From Spirochaetaceae bacterium (lineage in GTDB: Bacteria > Spirochaetota > Spirochaetia > Treponematales > Rectinemataceae): a stretch of DNA of 9,838 nucleotides. How positions within the stretch are numbered: position 1 is the stretch's first letter; each line of letters starts with the position of its first letter. The notes under the pieces were generated by a model. The model saw only the letters and a list, made by a program, of their open reading frames with translations. It was not told the origin of the DNA and did not search any database. Position numbers and translations under genes: made by a program. Below are positions 1 to 6,573 of the stretch, in pieces. The DNA is taken from assembly GCA_003452735.1 (NCBI GenBank), contig DMNL01000030.1, positions 1-9,838 on the forward strand, in the 5' to 3' direction.

Positions 1-332
1 CAACTGGAAAAGTATGGGAATCTCCACCATCTTGGACAAAAGCACAAATCAATATATTCACCGATTCGATGTATGTTAAAAATGGTATTACAAAATGGCT
101 CGCAGAATGGAAAAAACGTAGCTGGAAAACCTCTGCAAAAAAGCCTGTCATGAATCTTGAGTTATGGCAAGAATTGGATAGCCTTTGTTGTAAGCTTGAA
201 CCTCATTTCGAGTGGGTAGCAGGACATGCAGGCAACATCGACAACGAACGATGTGACAAATTGGTTCACCTTGCTATAGAGGATATGCTCCGCCAGAAAG
301 AAAGTGGGACTTCGATAGTTGTGCCACTATGA
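1..332 (+). CDS. rnhA: Ribonuclease HI, C-terminal part (5' end outside window)
   Basis: RNase HI cuts the RNA strand of RNA-DNA hybrids, removing R-loops and RNA primers in the cytoplasm. The frame is open from the left edge (first full codon at base 3), so the ATG at 69 is internal, not the start. About 109 residues are visible. They match the second half of the E. coli family member: TDS with the catalytic Asp equivalent to E. coli Asp70, the substrate-binding basic stretch WKKRSWKTSAKKPV, then WVAGHAG and NERCD, which carry the equivalents of His124 and Asp134. The first two catalytic acids (Asp10 and Glu48 equivalents) must lie upstream of the window. A short non-conserved tail ends at TGA 330-332. 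The gene converges on the lipoprotein genes, with about 39 nt between the two stop codons and no clear terminator hairpin there. Confidence 0.93.
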   Translation, partial: TGKVWESPPSWTKAQINIFTDSMYVKNGITKWLAEWKKRSWKTSAKKPVMNLELWQELDSLCCKLEPHFEWVAGHAGNIDNERCDKLVHLAIEDMLRQKESGTSIVVPL

Positions 333-371
333 TTCTTTGGTTTAAATTTATAATCAATCTTAGGTTAATTC

Positions 372-1829
372 TCAGCGCAAAGCAGCCAATAGTTCCTTGG
401 CAAACACTTGACCACCGAGTGTCCTGAGTGCTGCAGAAATCGCCTCTGCCTCAGAAAACCCCATTCCTTGAGCGCCCTTGCTCCCCGAATAGAGAGTATT
501 CCCTTCTATTAAATCAATTGCACTCAAAGATCCTGTGACCGAAGCGATGAAAAAACTATCCTCTTTATTAATCGAGACAAGCTCAACAGTGGCCAAAATA
601 AAGCGCTTAGCCTGAGTTGGGGCAATGGCTTTGAGCTGCGCAATATCGGGCTTTCCATATTCAGCGGAGATTTTTGTCGTGAAAATAGAGAAACCTTCCT
701 TTACGAGAGCTTCTTCAAGACTCTTTACAAATGTTTCGGGATCTAGGCTACCTTTCTGTGTTTGGTCTTTGAGATAGACCCCAATCGCCGTAGGAACACT
801 TTTAGCCGCTGAGACAACCTTATAACTCATATATACTCTTATGCCTGACAAATCACTTTCTAATGCTTCCATGTATGGCAATGCCCATCCAGGTAAGCCT
901 CCTAAAATATCAGCAATACTTCCGAAATCTAGCTGCACGGTTACCTGATAATCCCCAGCTAATTCTACAACAGGAACATCAAATGAGACGATGCCATCTT
1001 GATTGGTAAAGACTTGCTGTGTAGTAGTACCCATTCGTCCTGAAGTCAGTCTTCGAGGATAGGTTACAACAAGGGGAGCACCAGGCACTCCTTCTTCTAT
1101 TCCTCTACGATTAGTTATAAGCTTCACCACAAATGATGGAGCATTAGTGCTGCCTAGCGGTATTTCTTGATTTGATGGAGACAATACTACCAGTTTAAGA
1201 GTAGCGGCTAACGCAGAAGCTTTCTTAGCATTGCGTTCAAGTTTTATCTGTGCATTCTCTATATCAGAACTTCCTGCTGCTGACATAGCTTCCGCATAAG
1301 CACGAATGGCATCGATCAAGTGCCCCTCGTTGGCTGCAGAATCACCCTTCTGTTCTGGTATTGCAACGGCATCGGCTTTTTCCTTTAGTAAGGATTCGAT
1401 TCGAGCTTTCTCTTTATTAAGCTCCTTTGTTTCATATCGAGCTAGGACATGCACGGTATACAGCCCAGTTTTTTTATCACTCTGTATATATTTCTCGACC
1501 ACCTCAAAACCCGAAAGCCGACCCTTAGATTCTGTCTTGACTGTCTGTGTTATCTGTGCCTCATATTCGCTGAGAGAAGCTTTTGCTTCGGCGCTAGATT
1601 CTACGCTTATCGATACTCCCATGTACTGCATAATACCCGCAATCAATGCTGCAGTTGCATCATTAAGTGCTGTTGCGCTATCTTTTGCCGAAGATGACCC
1701 AACAAAATAAGTATATTTTGCATCAGGGCTTGGTGTCTTTTTCACCCATTCCGGAATGCTGGGCGCACTAGCACAGCTTGCCACAAGCAAGAAAAAAATC
1801 ACCATCCATATAATGATGCTCTTTTTCAT
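372..1829 (-). CDS. LPP20-like lipoprotein with Ig-like and C-terminal alpha/beta domain
   Basis: Predicted 485-aa lipoprotein, last of three lipoprotein genes on this strand. A signal peptide (KK n-region, hydrophobic residues 5-17) ends in the lipobox VASC with Cys19 as lipidation site. Residues about 25-150 look like an LPP20/FlgT-N type domain: PEWV at 26-29, YFVG at 41-44, an Ala-rich helix (48-66) and YTVHVLARYET (124-134). An Ala/Lys-rich helical linker follows (140-210). Residues about 211-305 are beta-rich and Ig-like (NQDGIVSFDVP at 276-286, AGDYQVTVQL at 291-300). Residues about 345-485 form an alpha/beta unit resembling CsgG/FlgT-type modules. ATG 1829-1827 has AGGA 7 nt upstream; another ATG 4 nt further up is out of frame. 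The domain assignments are fold-level judgements. It probably acts in the periplasm or on the inner face of the outer membrane; its function is unknown. Confidence 0.85.
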   Translation of the reverse strand: MKKSIIIWMVIFFLLVASCASAPSIPEWVKKTPSPDAKYTYFVGSSSAKDSATALNDATAALIAGIMQYMGVSISVESSAEAKASLSEYEAQITQTVKTESKGRLSGFEVVEKYIQSDKKTGLYTVHVLARYETKELNKEKARIESLLKEKADAVAIPEQKGDSAANEGHLIDAIRAYAEAMSAAGSSDIENAQIKLERNAKKASALAATLKLVVLSPSNQEIPLGSTNAPSFVVKLITNRRGIEEGVPGAPLVVTYPRRLTSGRMGTTTQQVFTNQDGIVSFDVPVVELAGDYQVTVQLDFGSIADILGGLPGWALPYMEALESDLSGIRVYMSYKVVSAAKSVPTAIGVYLKDQTQKGSLDPETFVKSLEEALVKEGFSIFTTKISAEYGKPDIAQLKAIAPTQAKRFILATVELVSINKEDSFFIASVTGSLSAIDLIEGNTLYSGSKGAQGMGFSEAEAISAALRTLGGQVFAKELLAALR

Positions 1830-1870
1830 TCATAATTCCTCTTGGGGTGATAAAATCTAGTAGAAATCAA

Positions 1871-1909
1871 AGAAAGCCTCAGCATTACATACATAAACCG
1901 AGGCTTTCT
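1871..1909 (-). terminator. Perfect 10-bp hairpin between two lipoprotein genes, possible attenuating terminator
   Basis: AGAAAGCCTC (1871-1880) and GAGGCTTTCT (1900-1909) are perfect inverted repeats with a 19-nt loop, 18 nt after the stop of the 217-aa lipoprotein gene. Read on the minus strand, the right arm ends CTTTCT and runs into TTGATTTCT, a broken T-rich tract, so termination may be partial. The other strand also shows an interrupted T-run (ATTAATTCGTTTTT). The third gene starts only about 42 nt further on, so this may set the ratio of the third lipoprotein to the first two. Confidence 0.55.
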
Positions 1910-1926
1910 ATTAATTCGTTTTTGAA

Positions 1927-2580
1927 TCAATGAGATTCACCAAAGAAGTCTTTGGCTACTGTGTTTTGGACCAGATCCATAGCACGCTTCTGCTCAGGCG
2001 TTGCTGGCTCGCCCCCTGCCATCTGAGAGAAGAGTATATCGAACTGTTTTTGCAACATATCCTTGTCTATCGCCCATAGCTGAATTACCCGATATACTTG
2101 CTTATCAGGCTTATTCTCTGGAGTATAAGTTTGAACTTTAACCCACCAATCGGCCTCCATTCTAAAGCCAGAGAATTTAGCTTCACCCACACTCGCTACA
2201 AAGCGTTCTCCATATGCACCAAAATTCTTGGAGTCCGCATCTGCGACATTCGCACCTTTGAATGCATCTTTGACCCGTGTCGACAGATAGCGAGCAATCT
2301 CAGTATCAGCCTGCATACGCTCAGCGAGCAATTGTGCACTTTGGAGATTCTGAGCTTCGAATTGAGCTATGAAAACTACTTTATCCTTATAATCTGGTAG
2401 TTTTTCAATATCCCGGTAGCCACCTACGATTGCAAGCTCTACCCATTTAGGTGTCTTAACGCCGTATGCAGTGCCTTTATCCTCAATAAGCACTTCTCCC
2501 TTCCGAAGAGGGGGCTTTGTACCGCATGAGATTACGACTGCGGCGACTAGAACGATCAATACTACCTTCCTAGCTTTCAT
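1927..2580 (-). CDS. LPP20-like lipoprotein (217 aa)
   Basis: Predicted 217-aa lipoprotein, middle gene of the cluster. Residues 1-19 are a signal peptide with a KARK n-region and the lipobox VISC; Cys19 would be lipidated. After a short linker, PKWVELA (44-50) and VVFIAQFEAQNLQSAQ (68-83) resemble the opening of LPP20-type domains: Pro-x-Trp, a beta strand, then a long helix. The helix (75-108) is followed by a region with GFRMEADWWVKV (138-149) and a strand YRVIQLWAIDK (163-173). No enzyme motif is seen. ATG 2580-2578 has a strong AGGAGG (2590-2585) 4 nt upstream. The gene begins 35 nt after the stop of the 361-aa lipoprotein gene, so co-transcription is likely. Its role may be assembly or structural support in the envelope together with its neighbours; this is inferred from context only. 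Confidence 0.85.
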   Translation of the reverse strand: MKARKVVLIVLVAAVVISCGTKPPLRKGEVLIEDKGTAYGVKTPKWVELAIVGGYRDIEKLPDYKDKVVFIAQFEAQNLQSAQLLAERMQADTEIARYLSTRVKDAFKGANVADADSKNFGAYGERFVASVGEAKFSGFRMEADWWVKVQTYTPENKPDKQVYRVIQLWAIDKDMLQKQFDILFSQMAGGEPATPEQKRAMDLVQNTVAKDFFGESH

Positions 2581-2615
2581 CTTTTCCTCCTAATAATGAA
2601 CATTATATAAATACG

Positions 2616-3701
2616 TTAAATTCCCGTATTGAATGTGTAGGACCTTCCTCTCATATATAGAAGATAACAATTTGGAAAACCCGACATCGAAGCAACATCA
2701 TAGATGGTATCTTGAATCTTTGACGCTGGCATAAAAGCATAGAGTGCAAAGCGAGTTTCCCCTGGCGAATAGGACAGTCTTTCAACCTCGCGCACTCTTT
2801 TGGCTAAATTCCTTTCAAATTGAGATACCGCCATTGCATCAGGAGTATTCTGAAGAATAATTTCGTATCGAACTCCTCGAGCTGCGGTCAGGGTGCTCAT
2901 AAGATGTTTTGCTTGTTCTGTTACCTTTGGCATCGATTGCCAGATAATCCCTGATATAGCATTCATCATCGCTGCATCTGGAGATACAGGGCTAAATGTC
3001 TGTGGGCTTAAAAAGGAAATCGATCCGAGGAGGGCTGCCGTCGACGCATCAAAAATCTTGATGCTACCTTGTGCTGATCCAGTCCAAGCTCCAGGTACTC
3101 CTCCAAAGCTTGTCTTAGCATCTATTTCAAGGTAGATGTCCGCATTTAGTTTTTGTGCAATATAAGTGATAATATCGATAGAGCCACCTGTCTCTGCCTG
3201 ATAAGCGCTTATCTGATCTTTTTTGTTCTTTTGAATCTGATCGAAATCGATGACAGAAAGCCCTTCTTTTTCGATGAGGTATCGATTCGCCTGTGAGACA
3301 GCAGCTTTTGCAAGCTGTGGATCCAAGCCACTATTCTCATTGTAATATACTAGATAGCTGAGTCTATTAATATAATTTTGAAAGAACCTGCTTTCTTCTG
3401 CGGTCATTGGTTGCGTGTAATAACTTGCGCTTGCCTGCGGACTAGAAGAAGGCGTTGATGGCGCTTGAGTCTCGCCAGGTATAGGCTGGCTTTCTACAAC
3501 CGCTTTTGCAGCAGACTGAACGTCTCCAGGAGCTGTCGTGCTCGGCATTTCTGGTGTCGACGTACCCTGAACAATTTCTTTTGCTCTCTGACTTTCCGAA
3601 CTGGGTTTTTCTGCCGGAGGAGGCGTTGCACAACTGATAATAAGGAGACCAATAATCACAGCACCCATAAGATATTTGCTAAAAAACCATGTCTTTTTCA
3701 T
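2616..3701 (-). CDS. Lipoprotein with Pro/Ser-rich linker and CsgG/DUF6175-like domain
   Basis: Predicted 361-aa lipoprotein, first of the three genes in transcription order. Residues 1-24 are a signal peptide ending in IISC, with Cys24 as lipidation site. Residues about 25-100 are rich in Pro, Ser, Thr and Ala, a flexible tether. From about 103 to 361 the protein is folded alpha/beta: helix 105-142, then LSVIDFDQI (148-156), ADIYLEIDAKTSFGG (187-201) and GSIKIFDASTAALLGSISF (212-230). This helix, strand, 'D-x-x-T' strand arrangement recalls CsgG/LpoB/TolB-N-like lipoproteins and, tentatively, DUF6175. The end (FALYAFMPASKIQDTIYDVA, 318-337) forms a further alpha/beta segment. The first Met is preferred over Met12 because it supplies the positive n-region. 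No Shine-Dalgarno sequence precedes it, and a promoter-like element sits at the expected distance for a leaderless transcript. Function unknown. Confidence 0.85.
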   Translation of the reverse strand: MKKTWFFSKYLMGAVIIGLLIISCATPPPAEKPSSESQRAKEIVQGTSTPEMPSTTAPGDVQSAAKAVVESQPIPGETQAPSTPSSSPQASASYYTQPMTAEESRFFQNYINRLSYLVYYNENSGLDPQLAKAAVSQANRYLIEKEGLSVIDFDQIQKNKKDQISAYQAETGGSIDIITYIAQKLNADIYLEIDAKTSFGGVPGAWTGSAQGSIKIFDASTAALLGSISFLSPQTFSPVSPDAAMMNAISGIIWQSMPKVTEQAKHLMSTLTAARGVRYEIILQNTPDAMAVSQFERNLAKRVREVERLSYSPGETRFALYAFMPASKIQDTIYDVASMSGFPNCYLLYMRGRSYTFNTGI

Positions 3702-3707
3702 GCTATT

Positions 3708-3736
3708 ATTATTGGACAGCTTTAATGTTTTTGCAA
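3708..3736 (-). promoter_or_regulatory. Candidate sigma-70 type promoter for the lipoprotein genes
   Basis: On the minus strand TTGCAA (3736-3731, 4 of 6 to TTGACA) is followed after exactly 17 nt by AATAAT (3713-3708, 5 of 6 to TATAAT). Six nt then separate the -10 from the ATG of the 361-aa lipoprotein, so transcription would start at or next to the start codon. The region is AT-rich, which raises the chance of a random match. Confidence 0.4.
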
Positions 3737-3779
3737 GATAGAAATGAGAAATAAGATATAATAATCGAAGACTTTTCTC

Positions 3780-3853
3780 TGAGCGATGCGCGATTTGAAC
3801 GCGCGACCTTCGGCTCCGGAGGCCGACGCTCTATCCAGCTGAGCTAATCGCTC
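3780..3853 (-). tRNA. tRNA-Arg (anticodon CCG)
   Basis: Read on the minus strand this 74-nt stretch folds into a complete cloverleaf. The acceptor stem is GAGCGAT with ATCGCTC and discriminator A. The D arm is GCTC, loop AGCTGGATA, GAGC. The anticodon arm is TCGGC, loop CTCCGGA, GCCGA. The variable loop is AGGTC, and the T arm is GCGCG, TTCAAAT, CGCGC. Loop positions 34-36 read CCG, so it decodes the arginine codon CGG. The 3' CCA is not encoded and must be added by CCA-adding enzyme. It lies about 78 nt upstream of the lipoprotein genes on the same strand and diverges from maf. Confidence 0.96.
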
Positions 3854-3911
3854 TTGTGAGATGCAGATTTAGCTTGAACTCATATTTTTGCATATTAAGA
3901 CTTAGATCGAT

Positions 3912-3992
3912 ATGCGTCAAGCCAACGCTTATTTTGAAAAAGCACGTTTAGAAATCGATTCAAGACTTGGCAAAGTATTCATCTCTCATTAG
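3912..3992 (+). other. Short open frame (26 codons) ahead of maf, doubtful
   Basis: ATG 3912 to TAG 3992 encodes 26 residues beginning MRQANAYFEKARLEIDSR. It ends 13 nt before the preferred ATG of maf and overlaps the alternative TTG start in another frame. The composition is protein-like (amphipathic, charged), but no Shine-Dalgarno sequence precedes it and I recognise no family. It could be a translated leader for maf, a gene remnant, or chance. Confidence 0.2.
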
Positions 3993-4005
3993 ATTTCCTT
4001 GTATC

Positions 4006-4686
4006 ATGTATGGCGAACCTATCTTGCTTGCAAGTGAATCCTCGCGAAGGGGTTCAATTCTTGAATCGATCAGAATACCATTTATTAGGGTTATGCCTTC
4101 AATCGACGAGACAGCGTTTGATGACCTAGATCCTGGAGAACGTGTCATAGCTCTTGCAACAACAAAAGCCAAACGTGGCAATTCTATTTGGTTTGAGAAA
4201 ACCCAAAGAGAAAGAGTAGTTAAGTCCTCTATCGAGAAATATTTAGAAAAGGGATCTTTTGATCGAGAATGTCTTAGAGAACCTCGATTCGTACTCGGAG
4301 CTGACACGCTGGTAGCTTTTAAGATTTCCGAGGGTTGGATAACGCTTGGCAAACCAGCTAACAAACTCGAAGCTTTCGAAATGCTTTCGATGGAAGCAGG
4401 TAAAAGACAAACTGTCTTTAGTGGACTTTGCCTGCTCGATATGGCAAGCAATCGATACTACCCTGCTCTTTCTATCTCCGAAGTCAAGTTTGCACCCATG
4501 ACACCTGAAGAAATCTCGTGGTACCTTTGCTTCGAGGAATGGAGCGGAGCCGCAGGAGCATACCGAATCCAAGAAATTGGTTCATGCTTCATAGAAGAAA
4601 TAAGAGGTTCATCCTCAGGAGTAATGGGCTTGCCAATTCATGAATTATATGGCATTCTCCGTGAGTCGGGGTATTTGGATCCCTAG
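4006..4686 (+). CDS. maf: Maf family nucleoside triphosphate pyrophosphatase
   Basis: Maf-type enzymes hydrolyse nucleoside triphosphates (dTTP, UTP or modified nucleotides) to monophosphate and pyrophosphate, acting as house-cleaning enzymes; some members affect septation. Counting from ATG 4006 (226 aa): LASESSRR (8-15) is the phosphate-binding signature with Ser for the usual Pro, GADT (98-101) carries the catalytic Asp, GKP is at 115-117, and AGAYRIQEIGSCFIEEIRG followed by GLPI forms the C-terminal signature. The Lys usual just before AGAY is Ala here. About 27 extra residues lie between KAKR and VLGADT, making the protein longer than the usual 190-205 aa. A TTG at 3967 would add 13 residues, but the family normally begins a few residues before LAS, so the ATG is preferred. 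Neither start has a good Shine-Dalgarno sequence. The substrate subgroup cannot be set from these residues. Confidence 0.88.
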   Translation: MYGEPILLASESSRRGSILESIRIPFIRVMPSIDETAFDDLDPGERVIALATTKAKRGNSIWFEKTQRERVVKSSIEKYLEKGSFDRECLREPRFVLGADTLVAFKISEGWITLGKPANKLEAFEMLSMEAGKRQTVFSGLCLLDMASNRYYPALSISEVKFAPMTPEEISWYLCFEEWSGAAGAYRIQEIGSCFIEEIRGSSSGVMGLPIHELYGILRESGYLDP

Positions 4687-4713
4687 CAAGGAGAAACACA
4701 TATTATCGACAAT

Positions 4714-4732
4714 CCAGCCTTTTTAATGCTGG
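4714..4732 (+). other. Short hairpin after maf
   Basis: CCAGC (4714-4718) can pair with GCTGG (4728-4732) across a 9-nt loop, followed by GCATTTTC. This could be a weak terminator of maf or the first element of the rpsB leader. The stem is only 5 bp and the T-run is short. Confidence 0.3.
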
Positions 4733-4742
4733 GCATTTTCCG

Positions 4743-4803
4743 CCTGTCTTTCTAGTAGAGAGCAGGACGAGACATAAGGAAGGGAACCGGAATCTATTCC
4801 GGT
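4743..4803 (+). promoter_or_regulatory. Structured rpsB leader with two hairpins
   Basis: Two hairpins occupy the untranslated region before rpsB. The first (4743-4766) pairs CCTG with CAGG and CTTTCT with AGAGAG (one G-T pair) around the loop AGT, with a single bulged T at 4747. The second (4786-4803) is a perfect 7-bp stem, ACCGGAA with TTCCGGT, and a TCTA loop. It ends only a few bases before the GGGAGGT ribosome binding site (4807-4813). Such a leader fits autogenous control of the rpsB-tsf unit by S2, which is known in E. coli. Whether this RNA binds S2 is inference, as no established S2-leader motif could be checked. Confidence 0.45.
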
Positions 4804-4817
4804 AGTGGGAGGTCTAC

Positions 4818-5699
4818 GTGGCAGTAGTGACCATGAAAAATCTGCTTGAATCAGGCGTGCACTTTGGGCACCAGGTCAAGCGCTGGGATCCGCGTATGAA
4901 AAAATACATATTCGCGGAGCGCAATGGTATTCACATCATAGATCTGCAAAAAACCATCCAGGCTATAAAAGAAGCCTATGACGCAGTGCAGAAGGTGGCT
5001 AGTTCTGGGAAATCCGTGCTATTTGTCGGAACAAAGAAACAAGCCCAGGCAGCTATACAAAAAGAAGCCGAGCGCTGCGAGCAATTCTATGTAAATAATC
5101 GCTGGTTAGGTGGCATGTTAACAAACTTTTCCACCATAAGAAAATCTGTTCAAAGGCTCAAGAAGATTGAGCGTATGGAAGTAGACGGAACCTTTAACAG
5201 TCTTACCAAAAAGGAAATCGCAAGTCTTCAAAAGGAAAAGGCCAAGCTTGAGAAGAACCTCGGCGGAATAAAGGAGATGACGAGCCTACCAGGTATCCTT
5301 TTTGTTGTGGATACGCGCAAAGAGGCAATCGCGGTTGCAGAGGCTCAGCGCCTTGGCATTCCTATTGTGGCAATAGTTGATACCAACTGCAATCCAGAAG
5401 GCATTACTTATCCTATTCCAGGCAATGATGATGCTATTCGATCTATAAGCCTTTTCACTCAAATCATAGCAAATGCGGTAATCGAAGCAGGTGCTTCCGA
5501 AGGCTTAAAGATAATCGAAACCCTGCCTCCTGAAGAGGAGCAAGAACTGGTCATTCCTCAAAAACTAGAGGAAGATGAGGTTGAGATCGATTTAGATAAT
5601 TATGCCGAATCCTCCAGTCAAAGCAACAAAGAAACAGATGAGCAGCAGGAAGTCGAACAACCCATAATTGATGAAGATCGCCTTTATGATGAAAATTGA
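4818..5699 (+). CDS. rpsB: 30S ribosomal protein S2
   Basis: Ribosomal protein S2 joins the 30S subunit late, bound between head and body, and is needed for S1 attachment in many bacteria. The N-terminus [19 protein letters not shown] aligns directly with the E. coli protein, which fixes the start at GTG 4818, 4 nt after GGGAGGT. Family features follow: [10 protein letters not shown] (23-32), NGIHIIDL (36-43), FVGTKKQAQ (69-77), [11 protein letters not shown] (93-103), PGILFVVDT (158-166) and [20 protein letters not shown] (187-206). The coiled-coil insertion is at about 105-155. The protein has 293 residues against about 241 in E. coli. The excess is an acidic tail, with about 22 Asp/Glu against 3 Lys/Arg in the last 57 residues. 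It is the first gene of the right-hand series and ends 21 nt before tsf. Confidence 0.98.
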   Translation: MAVVTMKNLLESGVHFGHQVKRWDPRMKKYIFAERNGIHIIDLQKTIQAIKEAYDAVQKVASSGKSVLFVGTKKQAQAAIQKEAERCEQFYVNNRWLGGMLTNFSTIRKSVQRLKKIERMEVDGTFNSLTKKEIASLQKEKAKLEKNLGGIKEMTSLPGILFVVDTRKEAIAVAEAQRLGIPIVAIVDTNCNPEGITYPIPGNDDAIRSISLFTQIIANAVIEAGASEGLKIIETLPPEEEQELVIPQKLEEDEVEIDLDNYAESSSQSNKETDEQQEVEQPIIDEDRLYDEN

Positions 5700-5720
5700 G
5701 AAAATTGAGGAGAATAGATC

Positions 5721-6572
5721 GTGGAAATCAAAGCAAATGATGTAAAAGCTCTGCGCGAAAAAACTGGTGCAGGCATGATGGATTGTAAAAAAGCGCTCAT
5801 AGAAGCTAATGGTGATTTTTCTGCAGCTGAAAAGTTATTGCGCGAATGGGGAATTGCTGGAATCGAAAAACGAGCTGGCCGTGCAACAAATGAAGGTCGA
5901 ATTTTCATTGCTCAAAATGCTAAAGAATTGGAGCTAATCGAGTTAGCTTGCGAAACTGATTTTGTCGCTAGAAATAAGGACTTTATAGCAGCGGGCACAA
6001 AAATTGCAGAAAGAGCCCTATCACAGAAAGCATCCGGCACAAATGAGAGCTTAGAAACAATTGTAAAGGAAATAGCTTCGCTCATAAAGGAAAATATTGC
6101 GCTGAGGCGCGTTGTTCATTTTTATGCCGAAGAAAACGATATTTTGCACGCCTATTTACATGGCGAAGGCAGAATTGGTGTTGTCGTAAAATTTAGAGCG
6201 AACAACCCTAAGGCTTTCGAGAATGAGAAGATCACTGCCTTTATACATGATATAGCTCTACATGTAGCAGCCTTCAACCCTATGTTCCTCGATGAATCAA
6301 AAGTTTCCACAGACTGGATTGCAGAACAAAAAGAAATTTTCCAAAAACAGCTCGAGCTCGACGAAAAGTTAAAGAGCAAACCCGAAAAAGTCCTTGAAGG
6401 CATCTTATCTGGAAAGCTCAAGAAGCTTCTTGCCGAAGTCTGTCTTCTAAACCAGGGATTCGTGCGAGACGAGAAGTCATCTGTCGCTGCCGTTCTAGCT
6501 CAGGTCTCCAAGGAAACAGGCTATCAACTCGAAATCATAGACTATTATTTTGCAAAAGTCGGACAAGATTGA
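5721..6572 (+). CDS. tsf: Translation elongation factor Ts
   Basis: EF-Ts is the guanine nucleotide exchange factor that releases GDP from EF-Tu. The 283 residues match the usual length. The N-terminal UBA-like domain begins MEIKANDVKALREKTGAGMMDCKKAL, given here only as the landmarks LREKTGAGMMDCKKAL (11-26) and the helix up to about 50. The hallmark TDFVARN is at 79-85, where the Asp-Phe pair contacts EF-Tu and helps displace the magnesium ion. The core continues with FIHDIALHVAAFNP and a helical, Lys/Glu-rich coiled-coil segment in the C-terminal half. The start is GTG 5721, 8 nt after GAGGAG (5707-5712), only 21 nt downstream of the rpsB stop, as in most bacteria. rpsB and tsf are therefore almost certainly co-transcribed. 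Confidence 0.98.
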   Translation: MEIKANDVKALREKTGAGMMDCKKALIEANGDFSAAEKLLREWGIAGIEKRAGRATNEGRIFIAQNAKELELIELACETDFVARNKDFIAAGTKIAERALSQKASGTNESLETIVKEIASLIKENIALRRVVHFYAEENDILHAYLHGEGRIGVVVKFRANNPKAFENEKITAFIHDIALHVAAFNPMFLDESKVSTDWIAEQKEIFQKQLELDEKLKSKPEKVLEGILSGKLKKLLAEVCLLNQGFVRDEKSSVAAVLAQVSKETGYQLEIIDYYFAKVGQD

Positions 6573-6573
6573 A

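Noticed and set aside
69..332. RNase HI start at ATG 69
   Set aside because: The upstream frame is open to the edge and encodes KAQINIFTDS, containing a catalytic Asp, so this ATG is internal.
1306..1710. Open frame of 134 codons antisense to the 485-aa lipoprotein
   Set aside because: Ser/Ala-rich composition without a motif, and it overlaps the LPP20-like domain of the lipoprotein, which has a lipobox and a ribosome binding site.
3757..3762. Perfect TATAAT on the plus strand
   Set aside because: The nearest -35-like TTGCAA is 20 nt upstream, too far. It would transcribe antisense to the tRNA, and the stretch is AT-rich, so chance is likely.
4243..4572. Open frame of 109 codons on the minus strand within maf, with Cys residues near its start
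   Set aside because: It is a shadow of the maf coding sequence, and its Cys content comes from the antisense of maf codons.
4701..4711. TATTAT and TCGACA near the maf stop as parts of an rpsB promoter
   Set aside because: No partner element lies at 16-18 nt for either. I could not define a promoter for rpsB.
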